Both the position numbers and the translations under genes were made by a program. A stretch of DNA of 64,000 nt from Cyathus striatus. Its lineage: Eukaryota > Basidiomycota > Agaricomycetes > Agaricales > Nidulariaceae. The notes below the pieces were generated by a model. The model did no database searches and was not told the origin of the DNA. It was given only the letters and a program-made list of their open reading frames with translations. How positions within the stretch are numbered: the first letter of the stretch is position 1; each line of letters begins with the position of its first letter. The DNA lies in the NCBI GenBank assembly GCA_025738555.1, contig JAOVFP010000020.1:744001-808000 (forward strand), written 5' to 3'. This document shows positions 11,672-22,690 of this stretch, piece after piece.

Positions 11672-11986
11672 ATGGGAGCGCAACAAAGCCGACGAGACAC
11701 GCGGACACCGTCACCGTCGCCTGTGGAAAAGTCGAAGCGACGATACTCTCGAATGGCGTCTGTGCTGAGTCGGTCGCTGAACTTGTCCAAGTCGTCGAGG
11801 TCGTCGAAGGAGTCGGGGAGCAAACGCCACGGAAGCGACGGTAGCACGGGGGAGGTGGTTGTGAGGGTAGAGCCAGAGGGGGACCGAAACGACACGGCGA
11901 TGCCTGAGCACGGACACGGGACTCTGAGGAAGGAGGAGAACACACTGCCGGCGGTGGGGGCGGTGGAGCGGCGAGTTAGTTCAACG
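11672..11986 (+). CDS. Possible alternative first exon with N-myristoylation motif
   Basis: The ATG opens MGAQQSRRD, which fits the N-myristoylation pattern (Gly2, small residue at 6, basic after). It continues as a Ser/Arg/Lys-rich, likely disordered segment with many SP/TP sites. A clean donor (ACG|GTGAGT) closes it at 11986 in phase 0. An acceptor ending CACACAG at 12267 is also phase 0 and leads in frame through PRPLSA into the start MPVTVPCQ of the kinase at 12286. So this may encode a membrane-anchored N-terminal isoform of the kinase. Alternatively it is a separate short or decayed gene. No domain is recognised, and expression cannot be judged from sequence. Confidence 0.4.
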
Positions 11987-12285
11987 GTGAGTGTTATTAC
12001 GGTGTGGCTGTGCAGTCGAAAGCCGGCGGGCCTGTGCGGGCGGCGATGCCGGAAAAGGCAAATCTGTTTAATCAGGATAACAACTGCCCGCTGCCCGCCA
12101 CAGCGACTCTGACTCTCAGAAATAAAACCCGCGCCCTTTCTTCCCAGCCCTCGCGTCCATCTTGGATCCCCATTTCATTTCCATCTGCTTCTCTTATCAA
12201 GCGCCCGCTGTCTTCCCCTTCTTCCCACATCTCCCCCTTCTCATCACTCACCACTACCACCACACAGCCCCGCCCTCTCTCAGCC

Positions 12286-14124
12286 ATGCCTGTCACCGTT
12301 CCATGCCAGGTCTGCCCTCTGTTCTCTATTCTCCCCCCACCGCTCACCCCATCCCGCACAGTACCGCACCGGCAAGACCCTCGGCAGCGGCACCTATGCC
12401 ATCGTCAAGGAGGCCATTCACATCCAGACCGGAAAGTACTATGCCTGCAAGGTCATTAACAAGAAGCTTATGGAAGGCAGAGAGCATATGGTTCGTCCCT
12501 CTGCTTGTTATAGTCACCACGCCCTGCGTTATCGATCAGAATCAGTGACTTCTCCCTTTCACAGGTCCGCAACGAGATCGCCGTCTTGAAGAGGGTTTCC
12601 AGTGGTCATCGTAACGTCGTGACTCTGCACGACTACTTTGAGGTACGTCTCTTTTCCCTGTAAACCGCCCATCGTCGCGATCTTCCACTCCAAATCGTAC
12701 GCGCCCATCGCGAGAACAATTGAACCTGCATTATGTCTCATCATCAGTTTTCGCGTCTCAGCTCTCTCGCGTCCTGGCAACGCCCCTTCTGTGTGACACG
12801 ATCAAGCGCTCATTCAATTCTATTTCAGACTACCCACAATCTCTATCTCTGCTTCGATCTCTGTACCGGCGGAGAGTTGTTTGACAGGATATGTGCAAAG
12901 GGAAATTACTACGAGGCGTATGTTCTGTTCATTCTCCCTCTTCCCAATGTAATCCCTCACATGCTTTCCTTTCAGTGACGCTGCCGGCCTTGTACGCACC
13001 ATTTTCAAAGCCGTCAAGTACATTCACGATTCGGGTATTGTCCATCGTGGTAAGTTTTGCCCTCTCACCCACCACGCCAACCACTGACGCGGGCTATATA
13101 GATTTAAAACCCGAAAACTTGCTCTTCCGCACGCAGGCTGAGGATGCCGATATCATGATTGCAGATTTTGGCCTCAGCAGGGTTATGGAGGACGACAAGC
13201 TTACAATGCTCACTGAAATCTGTGGCACTCCCGGGGTGAGTTACTGCCACGATTGCTTATTGAGCTTACACTGATGCATCGTTTAGTACATGGCTCCCGA
13301 GATTTTCAGAAAGAGTCCGTCGTGACAGTTTGTATCTTTTTATTTATCGCTGCTGACATGTCATCCGTACAGCTGGTCACGGAAAGCCCGTCGATGTATG
13401 GGCAATGGGCGTCATTGCCTACTTCCTTCTCGCAGGTTACACACCCTTCGACCGCGACTCTCAACAACAAGAGATGGAAGCCATCATTGCTGGCGACTAC
13501 AAGTTTGAGCCCGCGGAATATTGGGCCAACGTCTCGGAAACAGCGAAGGACTTTGTGCGCACTTGTCTGACGATCGATCCAAGAAGTCGTCCAACGGCGG
13601 CTGAAGCTCTCCAACACAAGTGGCTTGCTGATGATCAGCCTCACTTTGTGCAGCGAGCAGATGGAGGCCCTGCTGACTTGCTACCACATGTTAAGAAGGC
13701 ATTCAATGCTAAGCAGCTCTGTACGCCGCTTTTTCCACTTTTGTGAGCGGAGTTTTATGATTGATCATAATTGTTGTTGCAGGGAGGAAGGCCGCGTTCA
13801 GTATTACTGCCGTTAACAGGATGGCAACCCTTGCCAACCTCTCAGACGAAGCCAAACTCCGCGAGGATGTGTACAAGTACAAAGAGGAATCGGAGAAGGA
13901 AGTCATGGAGGCAAGTATAAGTTTAGACATTATTTTGCTGCAGCTCACCGTTTGATATTGTACAGGATGCATCGGTGACATACCATAATAGTGATACTTC
14001 TGACTCCTCAAAGTCAGATAGTATTTCTGTAAACAACAGCACTGCAGATGATATATCAAGTAAGCTAGCAAAGGCAAGCTTAAAAGAGAAAGACATCAAG
14101 GTGGAACAAGGTCGGGATAAGTAG
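12286..14124 (+). CDS. Calcium/calmodulin-dependent-type Ser/Thr protein kinase
   Basis: Ten exons: 12286-12309, 12362-12490, 12565-12642, 12829-12917, 12976-13049, 13102-13235, 13287-13314, 13373-13720, 13783-13910 and 13966-14124; 396 aa. Kinase landmarks in order: glycine loop TLGSGTYAIV, VAIK-type Lys in YACKVINKK, catalytic HRDLKPENLL, IADFGLSR, activation-loop Thr in LTEICGTPGYMAPE, and GVIAYFLLAGYTPFDRDS, typical of the CaMK group. Just after the domain, WRKAAFSITAVNRMATLANL is a basic amphipathic helix suited to autoinhibition and calmodulin binding. I chose the start at 12286 because the short exon MPVTVPCQ joins directly to YRTGKTLGSG. The last intron (13911-13965) has a GC donor (GAG|GCAAGT), needed to keep frame into the acidic Ser-rich tail. 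If it is unspliced, the protein stops at 13955. Confidence 0.92.
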
Positions 14125-14524
14125 GCCTTTTGGCTGGATGGATGATGTAGCATTTCTTTTGCATCTTCTCTAATGATCTATGTTAATAAAAATTTGGTTG
14201 ATATTTACATTTGCGGTTTATTCCAAGTTGTTGAATGTTAAAGTGGTCGTACGTAAGCTAGAACCCGTGATCGACCCACCCTAAACTTTGATCTGCGGAA
14301 CGGAGTCGACGTCGACGGCGACTGGTGTTTCCCTTCGACTCTTTACTCAACTGCTGCTCGCTCCATCTACCATACAGTGATTCTAAATCTACGCTTCCAT
14401 CTCGACCTCTAAACCCTGCTATCAATCTAATTACACACGACAGAATACGTGACTTGTACATGGACATTCTAATCCTCTCCCCGTATAGATCATAACAGAA
14501 CAATCCTCGATAGACACGATTAGA
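14125..14524. other. Intergenic
   Basis: No gene is seen. AATAAA-like and T-rich strings near 14185-14215 suit the kinase terminator. The rest is the promoter of the downstream auxilin-like gene. Confidence 0.45.
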
Positions 14525-17324
14525 ATGTCCGATTCTTTTGCGGACCTATGGAACTCTACTACTCCTTCAAAACCTTCTTCTGCACCTCAGAAACTAGGAT
14601 CTCTGGCGTCCAATACCACCATCAATACCAACGCTCAACGTAGACCTCAATATGACGCCTTTTCATTATTATCGTCCACTGGGACATCCACGCAACCTTC
14701 GCGATCCACTACTCCTGGAATTGCTGGATCAGTCAGTGGTCGCATTTCCCAGACCTCCCAGAGCTCGTTAGGAGCTCAGCTTCCCCGCTCCACGTCAACC
14801 TCTTCTTCCAGCTCACAAAAACCTACGTTCAACGACGATGCATTCAGTGACCTTCTGGGCACATCCAACAAATCTATTAATGACCATGCGAATATGACTA
14901 TTGCAGAACGTGCAAAGTTGGTCGAGAGGCAGAGATTGGGGCAACAACAACAGAAACCGAAGGGCTTTGTAGATGCGACATGGAAAGGATTGGACACCCT
15001 TGTAATTGGTGGTACGGGGATGAAATCAAATTCAGCTGAAAAAGTAGAAGTAAAGCCGGGGGCCGATTGGGATTTATTGTCGACCACAACTCCTACGAAA
15101 CCTACTGGCACGACCTCTACTTTGGATGATGATTGGGGTCTTTCACCAGAATTTACAGGTGTACCTTCAGTATCCAATTCCCAACCTCCCCCCAAACCAA
15201 AGCCGTCCCAACTTCCATCACAGTCCAAAACTCTTTGGGACCTAGATGAATTCGGCACTAGCATTGTATCGGATGTTCCCGATTCCAGCACAGCCCTAAA
15301 CATCGACGATGGCTTTGGTTTCACGAACTTCAGATCAAGAACTAATTCACCATCTAACGACTTCGATTTTGGCAGCCGCGAAGATGGGTTGCTTAAGGAC
15401 GTAGATGACGACATCCTAGGTGAACTATCCGCACCTGTCGGTGAAGCAAGGGTGCGCTATATTATGTTGTTTATATTTTCTTGTTAACCTGTTTTTCAGA
15501 TTGTAGAATCACACTCTTCACAACCTCAGCAGCGAAGAAGTTCCCGCGTTGCCTCGCCTCCTCCTCATATTATTGGTCAACTCGTTGAGATGGGTTTCTC
15601 AGTTCAACAGGTTAAAGTAGCCCTTGCTACAACAGACACCGGAATGGACGTGGAGGCTGCATTGGAGGTCTTGATTGCAAGTGGGGTAGCAGATAATGAA
15701 GACGCAGGAAGTAGGCTGGATGTGTCACGCGAACCTGAAGCTAGAGAGTTATTCAGGCAAGAATCCGAGCGTTCGCGAGGGCAGCGTCGTGAACGGAACA
15801 GAGGAGAAGGAGCTCGTACAGAGAGGAGACAAGACCAAGCAACACCCGAGCTAAACTTACAAGAGCAAGCTGATAAGCTTCGAGAAATTGGCTTGAATAT
15901 GTTTAACAAGGCCAGTTTATTCTGGAAGGAAGGCAAGGAGCGGGTACAGAGGGTTGTGGAGGAGAGAGTCGGGCCCGTTGGGGAAGTTGGAAACGCAAGA
16001 GGCGGTGCATCTAGCAGACCTAGATGGATGCAGGATGTAGTGGAGGAGGGGATAAACGGAAGGGGAGCGAGGGAAATCGGTGCATTTAAGGACGATGGTG
16101 GTGATGAGCAAGTCGAGAGCATGAGGACTACGGTTCAGCAGGACCGAAGACGTCACCGTCCTTATCCACAGCAACAGCATCTTGCTTCGTCTAGGGAAAG
16201 GGTTGCGGACCTCTTTGATACATCAGAGGAGCCTGTGGTATACAAATCGAAGTTTAGGCATAAGGCTCCGCAAGCATCCACATCTGCATTATCCTCTCTT
16301 ATACCACCTGCAACGGTAGTAACACCTCTCAAGCGACGTGACATTGTTTCCTGCTCACCTAGCGTGTTATCGCAATCGGACTTGCATAAATCCGCTGGAA
16401 CCGAAAAGTTCAAACTTGGTCAATACGCTGCTGCAGAGGAATCTTACACATCCGCAATTATGTGTCTCCCACCTAATCATCTCATGCTTGTACCCCTATA
16501 CAATAACCGTGCACTAGTTCGAATGAAAAACGGGAACTACTTAGGTGCGGCGGAGGATGCATCTGACGTAGTAGCGATCATAGGGGAGGAGTACCACCCT
16601 TTACGGGAGGCAAAGGTCGAAGGAAGAAAAGAAGATGGTGCGGGTATAGACCTGAGTGATGGGTTTATTAAAGCACTCAAGAGGCGCGCAGAGGCTTGGG
16701 AGGGGAGGGAGAGGTGGAGTGAGGCTGGGAAGGATTGGGAGAGGTTGGCGGGGATGGATTGGGTAAAACAAAGCGTGAAAACGGAAGCAGTAAGGGGGGC
16801 TGGAAGGTGCAGAAGGATGGTGGATGCTGCTGATAAGCCCGTTGTTTCTGCTTCTACGAAGCCAAAGCCAAGATCTGCGCCGCGTCCACTACCTCAATCC
16901 CAAGAAGCTTCGAAAGCAGTCTCTGCGCTACGGGAGACGACGTCCATGGCGGAAGCTGAAGACGCTGCAAAGCATCAACTGAAAGACAGTGTTGATACCC
17001 GACTGCAAACATGGAAGGGCGGAAAAGAGACCAACCTACGAGCGCTGTTATCTAGCTTGGACACCATTCTTTGGCCAGAACTTGGATTGCAGAAAATTAG
17101 CCTTGCAGAGCTGATGAGTGCCGGGCAAGTGAAGAAGTGGTATATGAAGGCGATTGCCAAGGTTCATCCTGATAAGGTACGCAGTTTCACTCAATCCATT
17201 TCTGCGTGGCTGTAACTGACGGATGCACTAGTTGAATGCTAGTAACTCAACATTGGAACAGCGCATGCTGGCTGGTGGCGTATTTGCTGCATTGAATGAG
17301 GCTTGGATTGCATTCAAGCCTTGA
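14525..17324 (+). CDS. SWA2: Auxilin/Swa2-like clathrin-uncoating cochaperone (UBA-TPR-J)
   Basis: Recruits Hsp70 to clathrin-coated vesicles and drives uncoating. Exons 14525-15451, 15500-17176 and 17232-17324 give 898 aa. The N-terminal ~330 residues are disordered and hold repeated DAFSLL, DAFSDLLG and WDLDEFG motifs, like the clathrin- and adaptor-binding motifs of fungal auxilins. A UBA domain follows (residues ~325-365, IIGQLVEMGFSVQQVKVAL), then a TPR-like helical region (KFKLGQYAAAEESYTSAI, PLYNNRALVRMKNGNYLGAAEDA). A J domain at the C-terminus has the HPD tripeptide in KAIAKVHPDKL, split by the last intron, and ends ALNEAWIAFKP. This UBA-TPR-J order is that of yeast Swa2. It ends close to RTF1 (281 bp between stop and next ATG). 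Confidence 0.92.
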
Positions 17325-17604
17325 GTAATGAATTAATGACCATTGATTCACTATTTGGCAGCTGTGCTGCTGTGATGTATTTGAATTTTGGATTTTTGTA
17401 ATGGACTTTGTAGACGTATAATTCGTACGATTGAATATTTGGACCGTGGGGATAATCTTGTGCCGAGTCCGATGCCGAGCCTTGACCGCCACGGTTTCGA
17501 ATTCACAACCATCATTCATTTATCTTCCTTGCTTCAGCAACCTCCTCTCTAATTTAACTTTCCCTTCATCTTGGTTTCTCTTTTCACGCCATCTCACCGC
17601 TAAC

Positions 17605-19811
17605 ATGTCAGACTTCGAAACTGATATTGATGACCAGCTTCTTGAACTCGCAGGTGCCACTGAAAATGAGAAGAAGCGAAAGCGCCGCAACGGTCACTCC
17701 TCGTCCAAGAAAAAGCGAAAGGCCGAGTGAGTTTTTAGTTGACCTTGCGTAAAGCAAGTGCTCACGTTGGTGTGTCCTGCTGGTAGTTATGGAATCACTG
17801 ACTCGGATGAAGCCCCAGAGAGTGAGGAGAAGGAGGAGGACGCGGATCCGTATCCTCTCGACGGCAAGTATACTAACGAAGCTGATCGCCAAAAGTTAGT
17901 AAGAATCCATCTTCATCTTCATTCTTTGTGCGCTGTCGTGCGGCATGCTTTGAGTATATTTAAGAGTCCACAGCTTCGCCATCGCACAGTTCTCAGTCCC
18001 TTACCTTGTACCGTCCGACTGTTGGTTCTAATAGCTAAATATTCGATCACAGATTACTTGAAATGTCCGAGATTCAGCGCGAGGAGATCCTCGCCCAGCG
18101 TGCGGAGGAGATGCAGAACTTGAAGGACAGACGGCAACTTGCTCAGATGGTGAAGAATCAAGGTAGACCCGTGGATGGAGATAGCGTAGCACAAGCCGCA
18201 AAACGTATGTTAACATATTTATTTCTCCTTACTTTTCTTGCCAATCGAAACATATAGGCCAACATACAGTACGTGGCGCCACAAAGGAGAAGACCCGAAA
18301 ACTGGATGAATTGAAAGCGAAGCGTAGGGCGAAGGATGAGAAACGGCGGGTATGTTGACGTAATAGTTGCTATATATTCTCTGATACACGTCGATATACA
18401 GCACAGTTCTCCACGTCGCGACCGCTCATCTTCACCAATGGATATGGAAATCTCAGATTCTGACGAGAGTGAGGATGGTATCATCACCAAAGAAGAACAG
18501 CAAGAAGAGAAAGAACGAAAGATATTTGGCAGCTCCAATAAGGAGGAAACAGAGGATCAGCAGGCATCGATGACCGATTTACAGAGACTTAGGGTATCAA
18601 GAGAGATTGTTGTGAAGCACGCTCTTGCCCCGTGGTTTGATGAGTATATGGTCGGTGAGTGTTTTATGTCAACTTACCTTTTCATCGACACTAGATATTC
18701 ATAATTTTGGCTAGGTACTTGGGTGCGATTTTTGATCGGGAATGAGAATGGTCAGCCTGTATATCGAATCTGCCAAGTAACTAGTACGTTGCTACATGCT
18801 ATACTCCGCTTTCGAGTCTTTAAAGATTTTTTCTTCATAGAAATTGAGACGTGCAAACCATACCGAATCAACGATAAGTTCGTCGATCAGCAGTTAGAAC
18901 TTAAACATGGCAAAGCGGTGAAGGCGTGGGCAATGGATAAAATTTCAAATGCTCCTTTCACTGAGGTTTGTCCACTGCCCGTCGTTAAAGTTTTCTCGTT
19001 AAATAATGTAAACAGAGAGAATGGGACCGATTGGTGAAAGTATGTGCTATGGAAGAGGTGAAACTTCCTACGAAACGTATGATAGACGAGAAAGTTCTGC
19101 AGATGGAGCGTTTAGCCGCTCAGTCTCTCACCGAGGTCAGGAGATTATTTCATCTTACATTTCATGCTAATAAGCCTATAGACTGACATCAACACCATGT
19201 TGGCACGCAAAGCTCAACTCCAGGCAGCAGGCAATAAAACACCTCACCTCTCTGCACTCGAACGATCTCGCCTTAATCAGGCTCGCACACTTGCAATACG
19301 CCGGCATGACCACGCAGAGGTGGTACAAATTGATGCTCAGTTAGCGCAATATGTCTCTTCCTCGCCTTCACCCAATCCCAGTACAGATTTGTTGGCCAAA
19401 GTAAACGAGAGGAATCGAAAGGCAAATTTGGAGAGCGTACGGGCTGCCGAACTTGCTGAGACAGAGAGGAAGAGGAGGGACAGAAAGCTTGTGGCCCAAG
19501 GTCAGAAGACGGTAGAAACTGACCCCAGTAGGCGGTTAAAGACTGGACCCAGATTGTTTGAGAGTCTCACTCCAGGATCAAGGTACGTTTCTCTTCGCGC
19601 AGATTACCGATTACCACTCATATCTCGCAGACCTGGAACGCCTGCTAATTCCAACACTGTTGGGCCTTCTCCTACTGCAGCTGCCGAAGCTGCAGCTACA
19701 GCTGCAATGGGCGCACTTCCGCCTTCCGCCTTGTCAGGCAAGGCCAGTGGATCAAAATCTCTACAGGCTTCAATCATTGAATCACTCGAAATCGATTTGG
19801 GTGATTTTTAG
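17605..19811 (+). CDS. RTF1: RNA polymerase-associated protein Rtf1 (Paf1 complex, Plus-3 domain)
   Basis: A Paf1-complex subunit that couples RNA polymerase II elongation to histone H2B ubiquitination. Ten exons (17605-17726, 17787-17894, 18053-18204, 18258-18349, 18402-18654, 18715-18783, 18841-18965, 19016-19135, 19182-19582, 19631-19811) give 540 aa. The start has a Lys/Arg-rich nuclear signal (KKRKRRNGHSSSKKKRK). The segment DGKYTNEADRQKLLEMSEIQREEILAQRAEE is the conserved histone-modification-domain region. The Plus-3 domain runs from TDLQRLRVSREIVVKHALAPWFDEYMVGTWVRFLIG to NAPFTEREWDRLVKVC and binds phosphorylated Spt5. A coiled, charged C-terminal region follows, with an Ala-rich stretch near residue 500. 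Confidence 0.95.
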
Positions 19812-21031
19812 GTTGTACTTCATTATCTGTCAGAGATCCTGCTGTTATTATTTTTCCCTTTTTGGTCTCACTACTACTGGAAGGTTTGGATACTGGTCTA
19901 ATTAGTAAAGGAGTGTCGTTTCGCGCTTCAACGGGATACAATCCGTTCTGGTTGTTCCAGTCCTCGGAACCTGAAACTCTTTGCTCGCGCTGCATTAGTA
20001 GTTTATTAACGTGCAGTCTTCTTACTACTGCCAGTGGCTGTAGAATTGTATCTATATAATGTTTCGCAATCAAATATATATTGCTGGATTTTTAGTGAGT
20101 GTATGTACTCTATTGAATTGGAGAACACACTTTTGAAGCTGAACTTTTTGTTTGCAGTTCATTTCACGTCGGTTGCTCGTCCGACCCAGTCTTACACGAG
20201 TCAACGGGCCGCATCCGAATATCAGCCTCAGCAAGAATGATACTCGCCTGGGATCTGACACTACGATGGTCTTAATAACAGACTATCATTGAAGCTATGT
20301 ATTTTAGAAAACTGAACTGTTGACTGACTTCCCGCCAGGATCGCTATTCTTAGAAGAGAAGTATTACTTTCCCGGTGTAGTGATCTTGAGTGAGTATGCT
20401 AAGCTGCGGAGGGTTCGTGGCAGCCTTGGTGAATGGTTTATACATTCCTGCTACCGCATCGGAATTTACAGGCAGGTAGGTTGTTATTTCATTTCTAAAT
20501 CTAATCTATTTAGATACAAAGCGAGTCCTCCCTTCAAGAAGTCTGGTCTGCATAGAGTTACTACGATAAATAGTAAGCATGTACTTTTTTTCTATAGAAC
20601 TTTTAAAGACATGAGAAGAGAATACTTGATTTTCCTTCAATTAACGGGTGTAACGCAAGAATAACCTTCTAAAGTAATAACACATGAGACATTTGATATA
20701 GATATTTGAACAAATCATTTATGATGGGACAAACATGAACATTGAAACCAAGGTGGACAACAGAAAGTTAAAGCGCCAGCTTAGTCAAGATTTTCTGTTG
20801 CGAGATAGTCGATTCTGTGATGAAATGCAAGAATCGGGAGTGCCAACTACGGCATAATATATTGTATACAAAACTACCAAAACCACCATATACGTCTGTA
20901 CTAAAAGAAAGCAACATAAACGAGGGAAAGAGATAATGAACAAACGAAAGAAGTCAATGTATGTACGTAGGAAGAACAATTAGAATACACATAAGCATGA
21001 ATACAATGAGGAATGCTTAAAAGATGGATGG
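19812..21031. other. Convergent intergenic region
   Basis: The 3' ends of RTF1 (+) and the Ccc1-like gene (-) face each other here. An open frame at 20320-20664 (114 aa) has no recognisable motif, no supporting splice structure and AT-rich codon use, so I treat it as chance. No RNA gene is seen. Confidence 0.5.
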
Positions 21032-22125
21032 CTAAGAACTTCCACCTTCAAGGGCCCTGACAATACCAAATGCAGCGCCGGCGGCAATACCGCCAACCAT
21101 GAGTGTACTAACCGCACCCCAGACGTATCCCTTGGCACCTACTCCTGCTCCTGTTACACGAGCTTTCACTGCACCGAATACCAACAGCACAAATCCTGTA
21201 ACAAGGGACGAATACAAAAGTGCGACATGTGCTTTGGGAATGAAGAAGTACGGTATGAGGGGAATAAGACCACCCAGAAGGTATCCCATGCCGATGGTAA
21301 ATGCCGAGATGTACATGCGGGCATTCGGGATTTCCTCTGTAATGCGCAGCATAAGCTGCTTGAACGTGAACGAAACAAGAAAATCATGACGCACCCAACC
21401 CCTGGCCAAACTTCAACAAGAAAGCAGTGAGGCCGACCTCATCACTCCATCTCAAACCAGCACCCTCCTCATCGCCAACACCCCTGAGGGCACCATTACT
21501 CTGTTGATCATCTTCGACATTCCTAAGGCACCTGGCAACCTCCCTGCAAGTCTTATCATCGACACCGACCGGCCCCAGAACCTCGGCAACCTCTCGTTCC
21601 ATCTCTCCCGAGCAACTACGCTTAACGCGGGCAGACGTCTGCTGCTTGAGATAGCGATAGTGGTCCCTCTCAGCTTGAGAAGCAAGGAAACCACCAATGC
21701 CCATACTTATGGCGCCAGCGATGAGCTCGGCAATGCCACCGAGAATGACGAGTTTTGACTCTCCGAGAGAAGAAAGGCCTGCTGTCAGGGCGAACGGAAC
21801 GGTCAAGCCATCTGAAAGGCCAATGACACTAGGAGAAGGGAAAAGGTAAGCGCTGACAGATAACAAAGCGAAGGGAAAGGACATACACGTCTCGAACGAC
21901 ATCGGGATCAATGAGGGTTCGCTCCTCACTGCGGAGCTCCTTGCAACATATACCGTCTTCACGGTCGGTCCTAGCGCACTTTGCGACGAGTGGAGCGGTG
22001 ACACCGGGCTCAGCAGAGACGATGGGCCACACGGGAGGCTTCTGCTGGTTAATAGCTGCATCCGGCCTGGGAGGAAGAGGAACGGCAGCGGGGGAAGAGG
22101 ACGGGGAGTGGGCGGGGTCAGACAT
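21032..22125 (-). CDS. CCC1: Ccc1/VIT1-family vacuolar iron/manganese transporter
   Basis: Moves Fe2+/Mn2+ into the vacuole and protects against metal toxicity. Exons on the minus strand are 21887-22125, 21395-21828 and 21336-21032; 325 aa. The N-terminal ~75 residues are soluble and Pro/Ser-rich. The first membrane helix holds VIGLSDGLTVPFALTAGLSS with the conserved Asp. The second begins IAELIAGAISMGIGGFLASQAERDHY, the hallmark of the family. A Glu-rich cytosolic metal-binding region (residues ~150-220) leads to LEEIPNARMYISAFTIGMGYLLGGLIPLIPYFF and a last pair of helices. Five helices in all is the normal VIT1 layout. Both introns are 58 bp. Confidence 0.94.
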
Positions 22126-22292
22126 TGGGAAGAGGAGATGGTGGTGGTTGAGGGACAAGAGACAAATAATTTTCAAAAAACGCGGAGCAATAATCGGCGA
22201 AAAGTCTGCTACAATAATGGACTTCCTATTATGGAAGTCTGACTAACCCTGCTCGTGACGTAAGGATACTCGGCAAGGCGGCTAACAGCGAC

Positions 22293-22367
22293 CAATTATT
22301 GGGGGAGCTTGCTCCCCCTATTTGTCTGCGTTGGCGAGCGAAAATGCGTAGTGGCTGTGCATGCACG
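22293..22367 (-). repeat. Inverted copy of the dispersed repeat at 905-985
   Basis: Contains the palindrome GGGGGAGC TT GCTCCCCC (22301-22318), then CTATTTGTCTGCGTTGGCG and AAAATGCGTAGTGGCTGTGC. Reverse-complementing 905-985 gives the same order of blocks, with a roughly 10-bp indel and a few substitutions. Two copies 21 kb apart in opposite orientation indicate a non-autonomous mobile repeat. No target-site duplication is clear at either copy. Confidence 0.75.
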
Positions 22368-22369
22368 TC

Positions 22370-22480
22370 TGGATTTTGCCGCCACGCTCGGATTTCTCCG
22401 TCATTCTCGGATTTGTCCGAAACGCTCGTCAGATTTACCAGCCACGCTCGGATTTATCCGTAAATACTCGGGTTTGTCCG
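22370..22480. repeat. Imperfect minisatellite, ~19-21-bp unit
   Basis: About five degenerate copies of a CACGCTCGGATTTNTCCGT-like unit begin near 22381, 22402, 22421, 22442 and 22463. The units diverge by substitutions and 1-2-bp indels and abut the dispersed repeat, so the array is probably part of the same element's interior. It is not a CRISPR array: there are no conserved repeats separated by unique spacers. Confidence 0.65.
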
Positions 22481-22690
22481 CTTTGTGCTGACAGTGCGTT
22501 TGTCAGCACTGCGATGGTGTACCGAATGCAAAATGTTGTCAAACCTTACAGATAAAGTACACTCATTTCCATTGTAAATACATCCCTGCTCGTTGTCAAT
22601 AGTATGATTATTCCCCTCTTCTGTTTAAACAAAACTCAAGCAGAAATAGTAGTAGTTAAAATATTGTACAACAAGTTAACTTAGTATGTA

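Larger units (their letters stand above)
22126..22690. other. Ccc1 promoter side with repeat debris
   Basis: Apart from the dispersed repeat copy (22293-22367) and the minisatellite (22370-22480), no gene is visible. A short inverted repeat GGACTTCC/GGAAGTC lies at about 22220-22240, next to the Ccc1 5' side. Confidence 0.5.

Noticed and set aside
12004..12285. Reading the kinase start upstream through the in-frame region from 12004
   Set aside because: Although open, it is C/T-rich leader-like sequence; splicing it to the 11672 exon through the nearest acceptor would need a 29-nt intron, which is too short.
20320..20664. 114-codon open frame between two convergent genes
   Set aside because: AT-rich chance frame with no recognisable domain or partner exon.
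22370..22480. Short repeats resembling a CRISPR array
   Set aside because: Units are contiguous and degenerate with no unique spacers, in a eukaryotic context; this is a minisatellite.
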